64,000 nucleotides of DNA from Nocardia amamiensis (GTDB taxonomy: Bacteria; Actinomycetota; Actinomycetes; Mycobacteriales; Mycobacteriaceae), in assembly GCF_015477605.1 (NCBI RefSeq), contig NZ_JADLQX010000001.1, positions 1-64,000 of the forward strand. Direction: 5' to 3'. The notes under the pieces were generated by a model. That model had not been told where the DNA came from, searched no databases, and saw nothing but the letters and a program-made list of their open reading frames with translations. The position numbers and the translations under genes were made by a program. Shown one piece after another: positions 17,936-25,446 of the stretch. How positions within the stretch are numbered: the stretch's first letter is position 1; each line of letters starts with the position of its first letter.

Positions 17936-18759
17936 CCGTACTCGGTGCGGGCCGCGACCCATCGACGCTCGAGGCGGTCGTCCTGTCGCTCGACGAAATG
18001 CAGTTTCTCATTGAGAAACTGCAGATCGAGGTCCCCGTCGTGTTGAACGCGCGGGGACGCTACGACAACATGACCGACCACCGGACGGCGATGGACGCGG
18101 CCGCCGAGTCTCTGATCCAGCGCGAGCTTCTCCTCGATGACGTAGTGCACAGCGATCTGGAGAATCGGCTGCGCGCGCTGAACCGCCCGCACTGGATCAT
18201 CGCGCTGCGGTTGGTCGTCGATGGGTGGGTAAGTCGCTTCTGTCTGGCGAAGGGCGTCGATCTTCCGGTCGTCGCCCTTCGCGGGCGGGACTCCTACGTC
18301 ATCGACGAGGCCGGGATCGATCTGCCCGCCACGGTGCTCGCGGCGCTCGGCTATGCCGAACCGCTCGAGCTCTACGGCATGAACGTTCCCACCGAAGAGC
18401 TCGCCACGATCTTCGGAGACACCGGTGACGCCGCCGCCACCGCGGCACGCCTGGCAAAGGCTGGCAACCCCCCGAGCGACGCGAAGACTTTGGCCGCGGC
18501 CTTGGTCGAGATCCACTCGTATGCCGAGATCGTCGGCGTGGTGTACGGCGACGGCACCAGAGACGTGGCCGATAACCACATCGCCGTATTCAACACGCGC
18601 GCAGGGCGATTCATCGCGACCGCGAGCAAGTCCGACGACGGCGTCAAGTGGAGTTCACTCAGCACCGGAACCGCGGCTCGATTGCGCACGGCGATACAAG
18701 ATCTGATCAACTCGCTGCCGGAACGCGAAGATTTCCCACGGAATCCGAAACTGTCCTGA
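17932..18759 (+). CDS. espG: EspG-type ESX secretion chaperone
   Basis: A 275-residue EspG-family protein, a cytosolic chaperone that binds the tip of PE-PPE dimers and delivers them to an ESX secretion membrane complex. The N-terminal LSLDEMQFLIEKLQIEVPVVL and the central ALNRPHWIIALRL fit the family, as does the length. The GTG start overlaps the PPE stop (GTGA), indicating tight translational coupling, so it is probably the dedicated chaperone for this PE-PPE pair. No EccB-E, EccC or MycP gene lies in the window. Confidence 0.85.
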   Translation: MTVLGAGRDPSTLEAVVLSLDEMQFLIEKLQIEVPVVLNARGRYDNMTDHRTAMDAAAESLIQRELLLDDVVHSDLENRLRALNRPHWIIALRLVVDGWVSRFCLAKGVDLPVVALRGRDSYVIDEAGIDLPATVLAALGYAEPLELYGMNVPTEELATIFGDTGDAAATAARLAKAGNPPSDAKTLAAALVEIHSYAEIVGVVYGDGTRDVADNHIAVFNTRAGRFIATASKSDDGVKWSSLSTGTAARLRTAIQDLINSLPEREDFPRNPKLS

Positions 18760-18846
18760 GTGCCGTAAGCGCCCAGCTCTCGGACGTAGTCCGTCTTCAG
18801 CCCGCACATGCCAGAGCAAAGGCACGCAGGTACGCACGACGCGCAC

Positions 18847-18970
18847 GGCCGGAGCGAAGGCAAGCAGATACGCAAAACGCGTACGGCCGGAGCGAAGGCG
18901 AAGTCCGCAAACGCGGAGGGCCGGAGCGAAGGCGGGAAGCAGGCAAAACGCGCACGGCCGGAGTGAAGGC
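18847..18970. repeat. Degenerate tandem repeat, about 34-38 bp period, four copies
   Basis: The 15-mer GGCCGGAGCGAAGGC (fourth copy with GT for GC) starts at 18847, 18885, 18919 and 18956. The intervening DNA repeats GCAAAACGCG-type sequence. It fills most of the 222-bp convergent gap between espG and the phosphatase gene. Spacers are not unique and arms are not palindromic, so it is not a CRISPR array. Confidence 0.7.
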
Positions 18971-18981
18971 GAGGGTTACGC

Positions 18982-19647
18982 CTAACCCATCGGGTCGTCG
19001 GAGGTCGGCGCGACGTCGTATCCGAACGGCGGCGTGAACCGGCCCCAGCGGATGCACTCCCACTCGCCGCCGGGCATCGGGACCAACTCGATGGTTTCGG
19101 TGTTGTCCAGGTGGTTGTTCGTGGTGAACGGCGGTTGCACACCGGCGAGTGTGCGACCGACGAGCCGCATGGCGGCGCCGTGACTGACCACCATCACATC
19201 GCCCGCACCGTCATTGGGTGTCAAGTAGGTAGCCCGCAACTGCGCGATCGCGGGAAGAAAGCGGTCCAGGACATCCTGGGCGGATTCTCCTCCCGGCACC
19301 CGCAGCCCGAGATCGCCTTCGTGCCAGGCGCGATAGATCCGCTGGAAGGTGCGATGGGCATCTTCGCTGTGCTGCCCTTCCAGGTCACCGGCCTGTACCT
19401 CGTGCAGGCCGTCGAGCACCATCGCCGCCACGCCGGTAGCGGCCTCGATGTAGCTCGCGGTCTGCCTGGCGCGCAACGCCGCCGAGGAGAACAGCACCTT
19501 CGGCGGCCGGAGCAGGCCCTCGCCGAACGTCTTCGCCTGTGCCGCACCGCGTTCGGTGAGCGGCAGTCCCGGCACCTTGGTATCGAGCAGCTTGGCGACG
19601 TTTCCCTCGGTCTCACCGTGCCGGACCAGAATCAACCTACCGATCAT
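18982..19647 (-). CDS. Histidine phosphatase (phosphoglycerate mutase-like) family protein
   Basis: A 221-residue protein of the RHG superfamily. RHGE at residues 9-12 carries the phosphorylated histidine, SHGAAMRL near the C-terminus supplies the second histidine, and R in LRARQT completes the pocket. It should be a phosphatase of small phosphorylated metabolites rather than a glycolytic mutase, but the substrate is unknown. The ATG overlaps the pheA stop by 4 nt (ATGA), so it is translated from the pheA mRNA, an arrangement also known in mycobacteria. Confidence 0.85.
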   Translation of the reverse strand: MIGRLILVRHGETEGNVAKLLDTKVPGLPLTERGAAQAKTFGEGLLRPPKVLFSSAALRARQTASYIEAATGVAAMVLDGLHEVQAGDLEGQHSEDAHRTFQRIYRAWHEGDLGLRVPGGESAQDVLDRFLPAIAQLRATYLTPNDGAGDVMVVSHGAAMRLVGRTLAGVQPPFTTNNHLDNTETIELVPMPGGEWECIRWGRFTPPFGYDVAPTSDDPMG

Positions 19648-20558
19648 AGGTCCGCCATCCCCTTTCTCAACTGAATCAACCACTCCGCCGCCGCTTCGTC
19701 CGACGGCGGCGGCGTGCCGGTTGCCGAGGTCGCCGGCCAGGATCCGAGGAAACGGATCCGTGCCGTGCGGTGCAGCGCCTTCAGCGCCTCGGCCACCGCC
19801 GTGTCGTCGATGTGCCCGACACAGTCGAGATAGAAACGGTACGTACCCATGCCGGTTCGGGTGGGACGGGATTCGATCCTGGTCAGATCGATTCCACGCG
19901 TGGCGAACTCCGCGAACGCTCGCATCAGCGAACCCGGCACGTTCGGCAGCTCCAGCACGATGGACGTGCGGTCCGCGCCGGTGGCGGACGGCGCCACCGT
20001 GGGCCGGGTGCACAGCACGAAGCGCGTGATCGCCTGCTCATGGTCGGCGACGCCGGAGGCCAGCGCGATCAGCCCGAGCCGTTCCCCTGCCAGCGCGGTC
20101 GAAACGGCGGCATCCGCGTGGCCCGCCACCACGTCTTCGGCCGCGGCGGCATTGGACGCCGAGATGTAGGACCGCGCCTGCGGCAGGTGCCGGGCGACCC
20201 ACAGCCGTACCTGGGCGGCGGCCACCGGGTACGCGGCCAGAGTCCGCACGTCCGCCAGGGTCCTCCCCGGCTTGCCGAGGATCGTGAAGCTCACCTCGAG
20301 CTCGGTCTCGGCGACGATCTGCAGACGCGGGCCGATCGCCAGGGAGTCCAGCGTCGCCGAGATCGACCCCTCGACAGAACTCTCGATCGGGACCACGGCA
20401 CCATCCACGTCGCGGGAGCGGACCAGGTCCAACGCGGCCCCTTGGCTGGGCGCGGCGACCCGCTCCACGGGTCCGTCGAAGGCTCCCGAGGATTCGAGTT
20501 GAGCGAGGGCCATCTCGGTGAACGTTCCGGACGGCCCGAAGTACGCGATTCGCGGCAC
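19644..20558 (-). CDS. pheA: Prephenate dehydratase
   Basis: A 304-residue monofunctional prephenate dehydratase, converting prephenate to phenylpyruvate in phenylalanine synthesis. Residues 1-185 form the catalytic domain, with the TRF motif in QAITRFVLC. Residues about 200-280 are an ACT domain with ESRPTRTGMG, the phenylalanine-sensing loop, so feedback inhibition is expected. The GTG at 20558 gives MPRIAYFGPSGTFTEMAL, the normal start; TAATCT ends 7 nt upstream, suggesting leaderless transcription. It is followed by the overlapping phosphatase gene. A secreted chorismate mutase lies far away at 59.5 kb. Confidence 0.95.
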   Translation of the reverse strand: MPRIAYFGPSGTFTEMALAQLESSGAFDGPVERVAAPSQGAALDLVRSRDVDGAVVPIESSVEGSISATLDSLAIGPRLQIVAETELEVSFTILGKPGRTLADVRTLAAYPVAAAQVRLWVARHLPQARSYISASNAAAAEDVVAGHADAAVSTALAGERLGLIALASGVADHEQAITRFVLCTRPTVAPSATGADRTSIVLELPNVPGSLMRAFAEFATRGIDLTRIESRPTRTGMGTYRFYLDCVGHIDDTAVAEALKALHRTARIRFLGSWPATSATGTPPPSDEAAAEWLIQLRKGMADL

Positions 20559-20565
20559 GGTTACG

Positions 20566-20571
20566 AGATTA
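20566..20571 (-). promoter_or_regulatory. -10 hexamer TAATCT, leaderless promoter of pheA
   Basis: TAATCT on the minus strand ends 7 nt before GTG 20558. Confidence 0.5.
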
Positions 20572-20646
20572 CTGGCGAGCCCGCCGGCTCCCCACGGATT
20601 GCGACGGCTGGACCGGCGCACGGCAGTGTCCTGCGCTCGCCGGACG

Positions 20647-20670
20647 GGTGCTCAGCCGCGGCTGAGCACC
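20647..20670. repeat. 24-bp perfect palindrome across a stop codon
   Basis: The arm GGTGCTCAGCCG is followed directly by its exact complement with no loop base. It spans the stop codon (20652-20654) and last codons of the small gene at 20652-21065, about 90 bp upstream of pheA. It could fold as an RNA hairpin or serve as a protein site. Confidence 0.6.
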
Positions 20671-21065
20671 CGCAATGCGTCGATGAGACGGTCTGTGTCC
20701 TCGGTTTCGATGGCGAGGAGTACCGATCGGACGGCCTCCACCGCCGGTGGCTTCAGCGAACTCAGAAACGCGACATCGGGCCTGCTCAGGGCGGTGTGGA
20801 TGTCGTCGCCGCACAGGGCGGCGGCCGTGGCCGCGACGATGGCGACGGCACGCTGACCCGAGGAGGTCCGAGCGACGAAGCCGGTATCGGAGTGTGCCGC
20901 GCCCGCGAGGAAGCCGGCGATGTCGGCGTCCGGCGAATCCAGGTCCAGGATCGGCGCCGCGGCGCTTGCGCCGCGGTTGCGGACCAACCCGTCGACCAGA
21001 CTGCGCCGCGCGGGCGTCGACAGCGTTACCAGCACCGGTTCCCCGGCTTCCGTCCTTTCCGACAC
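20652..21065 (-). CDS. Hypothetical protein
   Basis: A 137-residue soluble protein with no recognised domain. It is rich in short Ala/Leu/Val helices, with LDLDSPDADIAGFLAGAAHSD in the middle and LSSLKPPAVEAVRSVLLAIETEDTDRLIDALRVL near the end. TACCGT ends 6 nt before the GTG, supporting it as a real leaderless gene. It lies just upstream of pheA in the same direction, but pheA has its own -10. Its 3' end forms a 24-bp palindrome. Confidence 0.6.
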   Translation of the reverse strand: MSERTEAGEPVLVTLSTPARRSLVDGLVRNRGASAAAPILDLDSPDADIAGFLAGAAHSDTGFVARTSSGQRAVAIVAATAAALCGDDIHTALSRPDVAFLSSLKPPAVEAVRSVLLAIETEDTDRLIDALRVLSRG

Positions 21066-21071
21066 GCACTC

Positions 21072-21077
21072 ACGGTA
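21072..21077 (-). promoter_or_regulatory. -10 hexamer TACCGT, leaderless promoter of the 137-residue gene
   Basis: TACCGT on the minus strand ends 6 nt before GTG 21065. Confidence 0.45.
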
Positions 21078-21109
21078 ACAACCCTGACACCGCCGTTACC
21101 CGGCGGCGA

Positions 21110-21311
21110 GGTCACCCGCGGCCCCACCCGCACCGGCAACCAGCCCCCACCGGCAACCCACACCTGCGACCAGCCCGCACCCGCAACCCACACCGCGCGG
21201 CCAGCCCGCACCTGCGGCCAGCCCGCACCGGCAACCCACACCCACACCCACACCCACACCGGCACCGGCACCGGCACCGGCACCGGCACCGGCACCGGCA
21301 CCGGCACCGGG
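21110..21311. repeat. Simple-sequence repeat tract: (CCCACA)4 and (ACCGGC)9 with degenerate flanking units
   Basis: The left part has diverged copies of CCAGCCCGCACC and CAACCCACACC. Then come four CCCACA units (21235-21258) and almost nine ACCGGC units (21258-21311). It lies between the divergent 137-residue and DUF2470 genes. I take it as non-coding because neither flanking gene extends into it. Confidence 0.85.
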
Positions 21312-21430
21312 CGATGGTCGCAGCCATTGCCAGCGGTGCACGCTGCACCACGCATTTGTAGCGATCTGCTATCCGCGAAGTCCGTCCCGCTCAGTCGGAT
21401 CGAAACACTTGCAGAACGCGTTCGTGTCAC

Positions 21431-21449
21431 TTAGCTTAGGGTAACCTAA
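21431..21449 (+). promoter_or_regulatory. IdeR/DtxR iron box
   Basis: TTAGCTTAGGGTAACCTAA matches the IdeR consensus TTAGGTTAGSCTAACCTAA at all but two positions. It overlaps a TAACCT -10 hexamer (21442-21447), so iron-loaded IdeR should repress the DUF2470 gene downstream. Confidence 0.85.
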
Positions 21450-21479
21450 ATGAAGCGCGATCGAGCACCGGAGGTTTGC

Positions 21480-22247
21480 ATGCCGCGTCCGACCCCGACC
21501 GTCGCCCCGTGCACCGCCGAGCGGGTGCGCAGCGCGTGTGTCCATGCGGAGCAGGCGGTCCTGGCCATGCCGGGCATCGATCCGACGGCCGCGTCCGTGC
21601 ATCACGTGCGGCCGTGCGGCGACGCGGTGATCGCGGTGCCGACCGCGTCGGTCGCGGCGATCCTGGCGGGCAACTCCGGCGAGCACGGGGCGCCCGCGGT
21701 GCTGGAACTCACCGACCACGCGCCGCTGCCGCTGCGCGAGCCGGTACGCGCGCTGGTCTGGCTGCGCGGCTGGGTCCGCGCCGTGCCCGGGCAGGCGCAG
21801 CGCGCTCTGGCCACCGAAGTGGCGAAGGAGAACCCGCATCCCGGACTGCTCGACGTCGGCTTCGGCGCGACCCTGCTGCGGCTGGTGATCAGCTCCGCGG
21901 TGGTGGCCGACTCGACCGGGGCCGAGTCGGTGAGCAGCGACGAACTGCGGCTGGCACAGCCGGATCCGTTCTGCGCCATGGAATCCGCGTGGCTGCAGCA
22001 CCTGCATGCCGACCACGCCGACATCATCACGCAGCTGGCCAGGCACCTGCCGCCGCGCCTGCAACAGGGCATCGTGCACCCGCTGGCCATCGACCGCTAC
22101 GGACTCACCCTCCGCGTCGAAGGACTCGACGGCGACCACGACTTCCGCCTCCCGTTCAGCGCCCCGGCCGACGACATCGAGGCACTCAGCCGCGCCGTGC
22201 GCACCCTGGCCGGCTGCCCGTTCCTCAACGGCTTGCGCCGCATCTGA
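21480..22247 (+). CDS. DUF2470-domain protein, iron-regulated (possible haem/iron utilisation)
   Basis: A 255-residue soluble protein. The C-terminal third (HADHADIITQLARHLP, then DRYGLTLRVEG) is the DUF2470 domain found in HugZ-type haem-degrading and haem-binding proteins; the N-terminal part is a split-barrel-like region. The ATG at 21480 follows GGAGG by 5 nt; an upstream ATG at 21450 abuts the iron box and would sit before the expected transcription start, so it is rejected. The IdeR box means expression rises when iron is scarce, fitting haem or siderophore-iron handling. Catalysis is not proven. Confidence 0.8.
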   Translation: MPRPTPTVAPCTAERVRSACVHAEQAVLAMPGIDPTAASVHHVRPCGDAVIAVPTASVAAILAGNSGEHGAPAVLELTDHAPLPLREPVRALVWLRGWVRAVPGQAQRALATEVAKENPHPGLLDVGFGATLLRLVISSAVVADSTGAESVSSDELRLAQPDPFCAMESAWLQHLHADHADIITQLARHLPPRLQQGIVHPLAIDRYGLTLRVEGLDGDHDFRLPFSAPADDIEALSRAVRTLAGCPFLNGLRRI

Positions 22248-22570
22248 CCCGCCGGCTCCCGAAGCCCGCCGCAGCCAACACGCCCGCGGTTCCCCCACCC
22301 GGCGATCCGGTTTCCCTGCCAGCCGATCTGCAGGCCGCTGACCAGACAGACACTGGCGGTGCTATCCCTCTTCGCGGCGAGCTCAGCGCTCGGGCCTCGA
22401 CCCAGCCGAGCTGGGCGTTGGAGACCGCTGGCGAGCTGGCGCCTGACCTCGACCGGGTGCACCGATCTCGTCCACCTTCGATGTCGCGACATCGACGCCG
22501 AGTTCGGATCGCGGGGTTCCGACCCCGACGTGCCGCGCGCCACGCATGGCCAGCGCAATAGATTCGACCC
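22248..22570. other. Intergenic region with no recognised gene
   Basis: These 323 bp between the DUF2470 and CPBP genes show no convincing coding frame, strong hairpin or operator. Only the TAGATT hexamer at its right end, next to the CPBP start, stands out. Confidence 0.4.
22559..22564 (+). promoter_or_regulatory. -10 hexamer TAGATT, leaderless promoter of the CPBP gene
   Basis: TAGATT ends 6 nt before ATG 22571. No Shine-Dalgarno is present. Confidence 0.5.
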
Positions 22571-23365
22571 ATGCGTGCGGAGTCCGGTGCCCAGTGGGAC
22601 GAGGCCGAGCCGACCGATCGGGAACGGTTCGCGCTCAAACTCGAGATCGCCGTCGTGCTGCTCGTCACCTTCGGCCTCAGCGGGCTGAACGCGGCGCTCT
22701 CGCTGATGGAAAGCGCGCTCGCGCCGGGCGGGGTCGGTGGGCGGACCATCGCGCTGAACCCGTCGCGATCGACTCAGTCCACCATCGACCTGCTGTTTCA
22801 GCTGCTCAGCGTGCTGCGGCTGGTCGGATGGGCGGCGCTGGGACTGTATCTGCTGTGGCGCGGCGGGCTCGGGCCGCGACTGATCGGACTGGCGAACCGC
22901 ATCCGGTGGCGTTCGGACGTGCTCCCGGGCATGGCTCTCGCCGCGCTCATCGGAGTGCCGGGCCTGGGGCTGTATCTCATCGCGCACGCGCTAGGAGTCA
23001 GCGTGACGATCGTGCCCGCCTCGCTCGGCGACTACTGGTGGCGGCTGCCCGCGCTGATCCTGTCGGCCTGCGCGAACGCCGTGGCCGAGGAAGTGATCGT
23101 GGTGGCGTTCCTGCTCACCCGGTTACGCCAGCTCGGCTGGTCGGCGCACTCCGCGCTGCTGGCCTCGGCGCTGCTGCGCGGCAGCTACCACCTGTACCAG
23201 GGGCTGGGCGGCGGGCTCGGAAACATTGTGATGGGCGTCATCTTCGGTCGCTATTGGCAGCGCACGAATCGGCTGTGGCCGCTCATCCTCGCGCACGCGA
23301 CTATCGACGCGGTCGCCTACATCGGCTATACCGTTCTGCGCGGCCATGTTTCGTGGCTGCCGTAA
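22571..23365 (+). CDS. CPBP-family intramembrane (CAAX-like) glutamic protease
   Basis: A 264-residue membrane protein with about seven helices. The Abi/CPBP signature is partly visible: AEEVIVVAFLLTRLR (the EE of motif 1), RGSYHLYQG (histidine of motif 2) and HATIDAV (H and D of motif 3). The arginine usually five residues after EE is missing, being replaced by Val with an R further on, as in an actinobacterial subgroup. The expected role is membrane-embedded proteolysis, but targets are unknown. It is monocistronic, with a leaderless start and a modest hairpin after the stop. Confidence 0.75.
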   Translation: MRAESGAQWDEAEPTDRERFALKLEIAVVLLVTFGLSGLNAALSLMESALAPGGVGGRTIALNPSRSTQSTIDLLFQLLSVLRLVGWAALGLYLLWRGGLGPRLIGLANRIRWRSDVLPGMALAALIGVPGLGLYLIAHALGVSVTIVPASLGDYWWRLPALILSACANAVAEEVIVVAFLLTRLRQLGWSAHSALLASALLRGSYHLYQGLGGGLGNIVMGVIFGRYWQRTNRLWPLILAHATIDAVAYIGYTVLRGHVSWLP

Positions 23366-23379
23366 CTCAACTGTGCCCT

Positions 23380-23399
23380 CCGGGCCGCTAACGGCCCGG
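23380..23399. terminator. Short hairpin after the CPBP gene
   Basis: CCGGGCCG-CTAA-CGGCCCGG, 8-bp stem 15 bp after the stop. There is no T-run, so termination is only likely. Confidence 0.4.
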
Positions 23400-23466
23400 T
23401 CCCGTAGGCGAATTACCAAACAGCAGGCCGCTGTACGCATGCGGCACCCGATGACCGCCCGATAAG

Positions 23467-23472
23467 TAGAGT
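23467..23472 (+). promoter_or_regulatory. -10 hexamer TAGAGT, leaderless promoter of the LCP gene
   Basis: TAGAGT ends 7 nt before ATG 23480 and 4 nt before GTG 23477, favouring the ATG as start. Confidence 0.45.
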
Positions 23473-23479
23473 CTCAGTG

Positions 23480-24829
23480 ATGAACGGCGACGACCCCCAG
23501 CGCAATGCGCGAGCGCGCCGGATGCCGCCGCCAGGTAGGCCCGGTGAACCCCCGATGCGGCGGCGCATGCCTCCCCCGGGGCCAGGCGGACCGCCGCCGA
23601 TCGAACCCACCCAGGTGATGCGCCGCGACGGGCCACCCCACCCGCCGCCGCTGGCATATTCGCAGGTCCCGCCGGAACAGCGCAGGCCGCCGCAGGCGCG
23701 CAGGCATGCCCCCACCCAGCGTCCGGTCCCGCATCGCGAGGGTCCCCCGCACGCACCCACACAGCGTCCGGTCCCCTTCGACGAGGGGCCGCCCCACGCG
23801 CCGACGCAGAAACCGCGACGGTATCGCGAAGGCCCGCCGCCGGTACCCCCGCGCGGCGTGCGCCCTGCCCAGGCGCCGCGACCGCGCCGCAAGCGCCACC
23901 CCTTCCGCTGGTTTCTGGTGATCCTGCTGGTACTGGTTGTCGCCGCTGTGGGCGCCGTCATCCAGCTGGACAACTCGCTCAACCGCATCCCCGCGCTGGC
24001 GAACTACGCCAAGCGGGTCGGCAACACACCGGGCACGAACTGGCTGCTGGTCGGCTCCGACGGACGCGGCGGGCTGACGCCCGAGCAGGAGCAGGAACTG
24101 GCCACCGGCGGCGAGGTGGGTCCGGAGCGCACCGACACGATCATGCTGGTGCACGTCCCCGAGTCGGGCAAGACCACCCTGGTGAGCCTGCCGCGCGATT
24201 CCTACGTCAGCATCCCCGGCCACGGCAAGGACAAACTCAACGCCGCGTTCGCCCTCGGCGGCCCGGCCCTGCTCGCGCAGACGGTGGAAATCGCCACCGG
24301 GCTGCGCCTCGACCATTACGCGCAGATCGGCTTCGGCGGCTTCGCCAGCGTGGTCGACACGCTCGGCGGCATCGATGTCTGCGTGCCGAAACCGATCGAC
24401 GACCCGCTCGCCGGCATCGATCTGCCCGCGGGCTGCCAGCGCCTGAACGGGCCGCAGGCGCTGGGCTTCGTGCGCAGCCGCGCCACGGCGCTCGCCGATC
24501 TGGACCGGATGAACAATCAGCGGATCTTCATGACTGCCCTGCTGGAGAAGGCGACCAGCAGCGCCACGCTGGCCAACCCGTTCAAGCTCTGGCCGCTCGC
24601 ATCGGACACCGCGAAGTCGCTGAAGGTCGACAATGGCGACCACATCTGGGACCTGGGCCGACTGGCCTGGGCGCTGAAAGGCGACACGATCGCGACGGCG
24701 GTCCCGATCGGCGGGTTCGACGACACCGACAGCGGCAACGTCGTGCTCTGGGACAAGGACAAGGCCAGCCGGTTCTTCGACGCGCTGGCCAGCGACCAAC
24801 CCGTCCCGGAGGACCTGCTGACACGGTAG
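23480..24829 (+). CDS. LytR-CpsA-Psr (LCP) family cell-wall ligase
   Basis: A 449-residue protein. A Pro/Arg-rich cytosolic N-terminus of about 140 residues is followed by one membrane helix (about 143-162) and an extracytoplasmic LCP domain. Landmarks include RTDTIMLVHV, SLPRDSYVSIPGHGKDKLNAAF, QIGFGGFASVVDTLGGIDVC and LDRMNNQR, which hold the arginines and aspartates that bind the lipid pyrophosphate. In mycobacteria and corynebacteria LCP enzymes attach arabinogalactan to peptidoglycan, and that is the likely job here. The N-terminus contains three near-identical 15-residue repeats. Its stop codon lies inside the -10 hexamer of the next gene. Confidence 0.9.
   Translation: MNGDDPQRNARARRMPPPGRPGEPPMRRRMPPPGPGGPPPIEPTQVMRRDGPPHPPPLAYSQVPPEQRRPPQARRHAPTQRPVPHREGPPHAPTQRPVPFDEGPPHAPTQKPRRYREGPPPVPPRGVRPAQAPRPRRKRHPFRWFLVILLVLVVAAVGAVIQLDNSLNRIPALANYAKRVGNTPGTNWLLVGSDGRGGLTPEQEQELATGGEVGPERTDTIMLVHVPESGKTTLVSLPRDSYVSIPGHGKDKLNAAFALGGPALLAQTVEIATGLRLDHYAQIGFGGFASVVDTLGGIDVCVPKPIDDPLAGIDLPAGCQRLNGPQALGFVRSRATALADLDRMNNQRIFMTALLEKATSSATLANPFKLWPLASDTAKSLKVDNGDHIWDLGRLAWALKGDTIATAVPIGGFDDTDSGNVVLWDKDKASRFFDALASDQPVPEDLLTR
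23705..23839 (+). repeat. Three 45-bp in-frame repeats in the LCP N-terminus
   Basis: The DNA encodes HAPTQRPVPHREGPP, HAPTQRPVPFDEGPP and HAPTQKPRRYREGPP in direct succession. Such repeats can change copy number by slippage and lengthen the cytosolic tail. Confidence 0.85.
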
Positions 24830-24832
24830 CGT
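24827..24832 (+). promoter_or_regulatory. -10 hexamer TAGCGT overlapping the LCP stop codon
   Basis: TAGCGT ends 7 nt before ATG 24840 and uses the LCP TAG stop as its first three bases. Confidence 0.45.
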
Positions 24833-24839
24833 CGGTGCC

Positions 24840-25388
24840 ATGCCGGATACCGATGTGGCTCAGTCCTTTCCCGACTTGCTCCGCGCGCAGATCCGTCACG
24901 GGTTCACCGCCGCCCAGCAGTATCTCGCCGCCGCCGTGTACTTCGACTCGAACCGGTTACCGCAACTGGCTGGAGACGCCTACGCCCGGTCGCGCCAGCA
25001 GTACGCGAACGCGCTGCGCATGGTGCAGTACCTGCTCGACCGCGATCTGGAGGTGCGGATCGGCGGGCTGGAGGAGATCCATTCGACCTTCGACGGCCCG
25101 CGCGCCGCGATAGCTTTGCTGCTGGATGCCGAGCAGACCCGCAGCACGCAGATCAGCGACTTGGCCCGAGCGGCCCGCACGTCCGGCGACTACCTGGGTG
25201 AACGATTCGTCCAATGGTTCCTCGAGGAACAGGTGAAGAACGTCGCCGGGATGACCACGCTGCTGACCGTACTCGACCGCGCCGATGGCCAACTGTTCGA
25301 CGTCGAAGAGTTCGTCGCGCGCGAACTGCGGCCGGGACCGCGAGCCGATATCCAGGCGCCGAAAATTGCGGGCGCCGTAAAGAATTAA
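24840..25388 (+). CDS. Ferritin-like protein lacking canonical ferroxidase ligands
   Basis: A 182-residue four-helix ferritin homolog, collinear over its whole length with the intact ferritin encoded next. Key metal ligands are gone: the first glutamate is G21 (RHGFTAAQQY versus RHEFNAEHQY), the EERNH motif reads RSRQQYAN, and EEVAKM has become KNVAGM. Glutamates QWFLEEQ and the C-terminal EEFVAREL remain. It probably still assembles but is not expected to oxidise iron alone; a mixed-cage subunit or partner-binding role is possible. A leaderless -10 overlaps the LCP stop codon. Confidence 0.85.
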   Translation: MPDTDVAQSFPDLLRAQIRHGFTAAQQYLAAAVYFDSNRLPQLAGDAYARSRQQYANALRMVQYLLDRDLEVRIGGLEEIHSTFDGPRAAIALLLDAEQTRSTQISDLARAARTSGDYLGERFVQWFLEEQVKNVAGMTTLLTVLDRADGQLFDVEEFVARELRPGPRADIQAPKIAGAVKN

Positions 25389-25415
25389 TTAGGCAACACT
25401 AGCCTCAATAAGGCT
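25389..25415. promoter_or_regulatory. Candidate tandem/overlapping iron-box region upstream of the ferritin gene
   Basis: TTAGGCAACACTAGCCTCA (25389-25407) matches the IdeR consensus at 13 of 19 positions. It overlaps a perfect dyad AGCCT-CAATA-AGGCT (25401-25415). It lies 32-58 bp upstream of the TAATGT hexamer, where an activator would bind. In mycobacteria IdeR activates bfrB from such a position. Confidence 0.4.
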
Positions 25416-25446
25416 GCACTTGGATGACATACGTTGTGACCAGCGC

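Noticed and set aside
18847..18970. Possible CRISPR array
   Set aside because: Only four units, 15 bp conserved, spacers similar to one another, no cas genes in the window.
21235..21311. Possible CRISPR-like array or low-complexity protein repeat
   Set aside because: Units are 6 bp and contiguous with no unique spacers, and neither flanking gene extends into the tract.
21450..21479. ATG 21450 as the DUF2470 start
   Set aside because: It abuts the iron box and lies upstream of the expected transcription start; ATG 21480 has GGAGG at ideal spacing.
22248..22570. Open frames on both strands between the DUF2470 and CPBP genes
   Set aside because: They run over neighbouring genes in shadow frames and have Arg/Pro/Ser-rich composition typical of GC-driven false ORFs.
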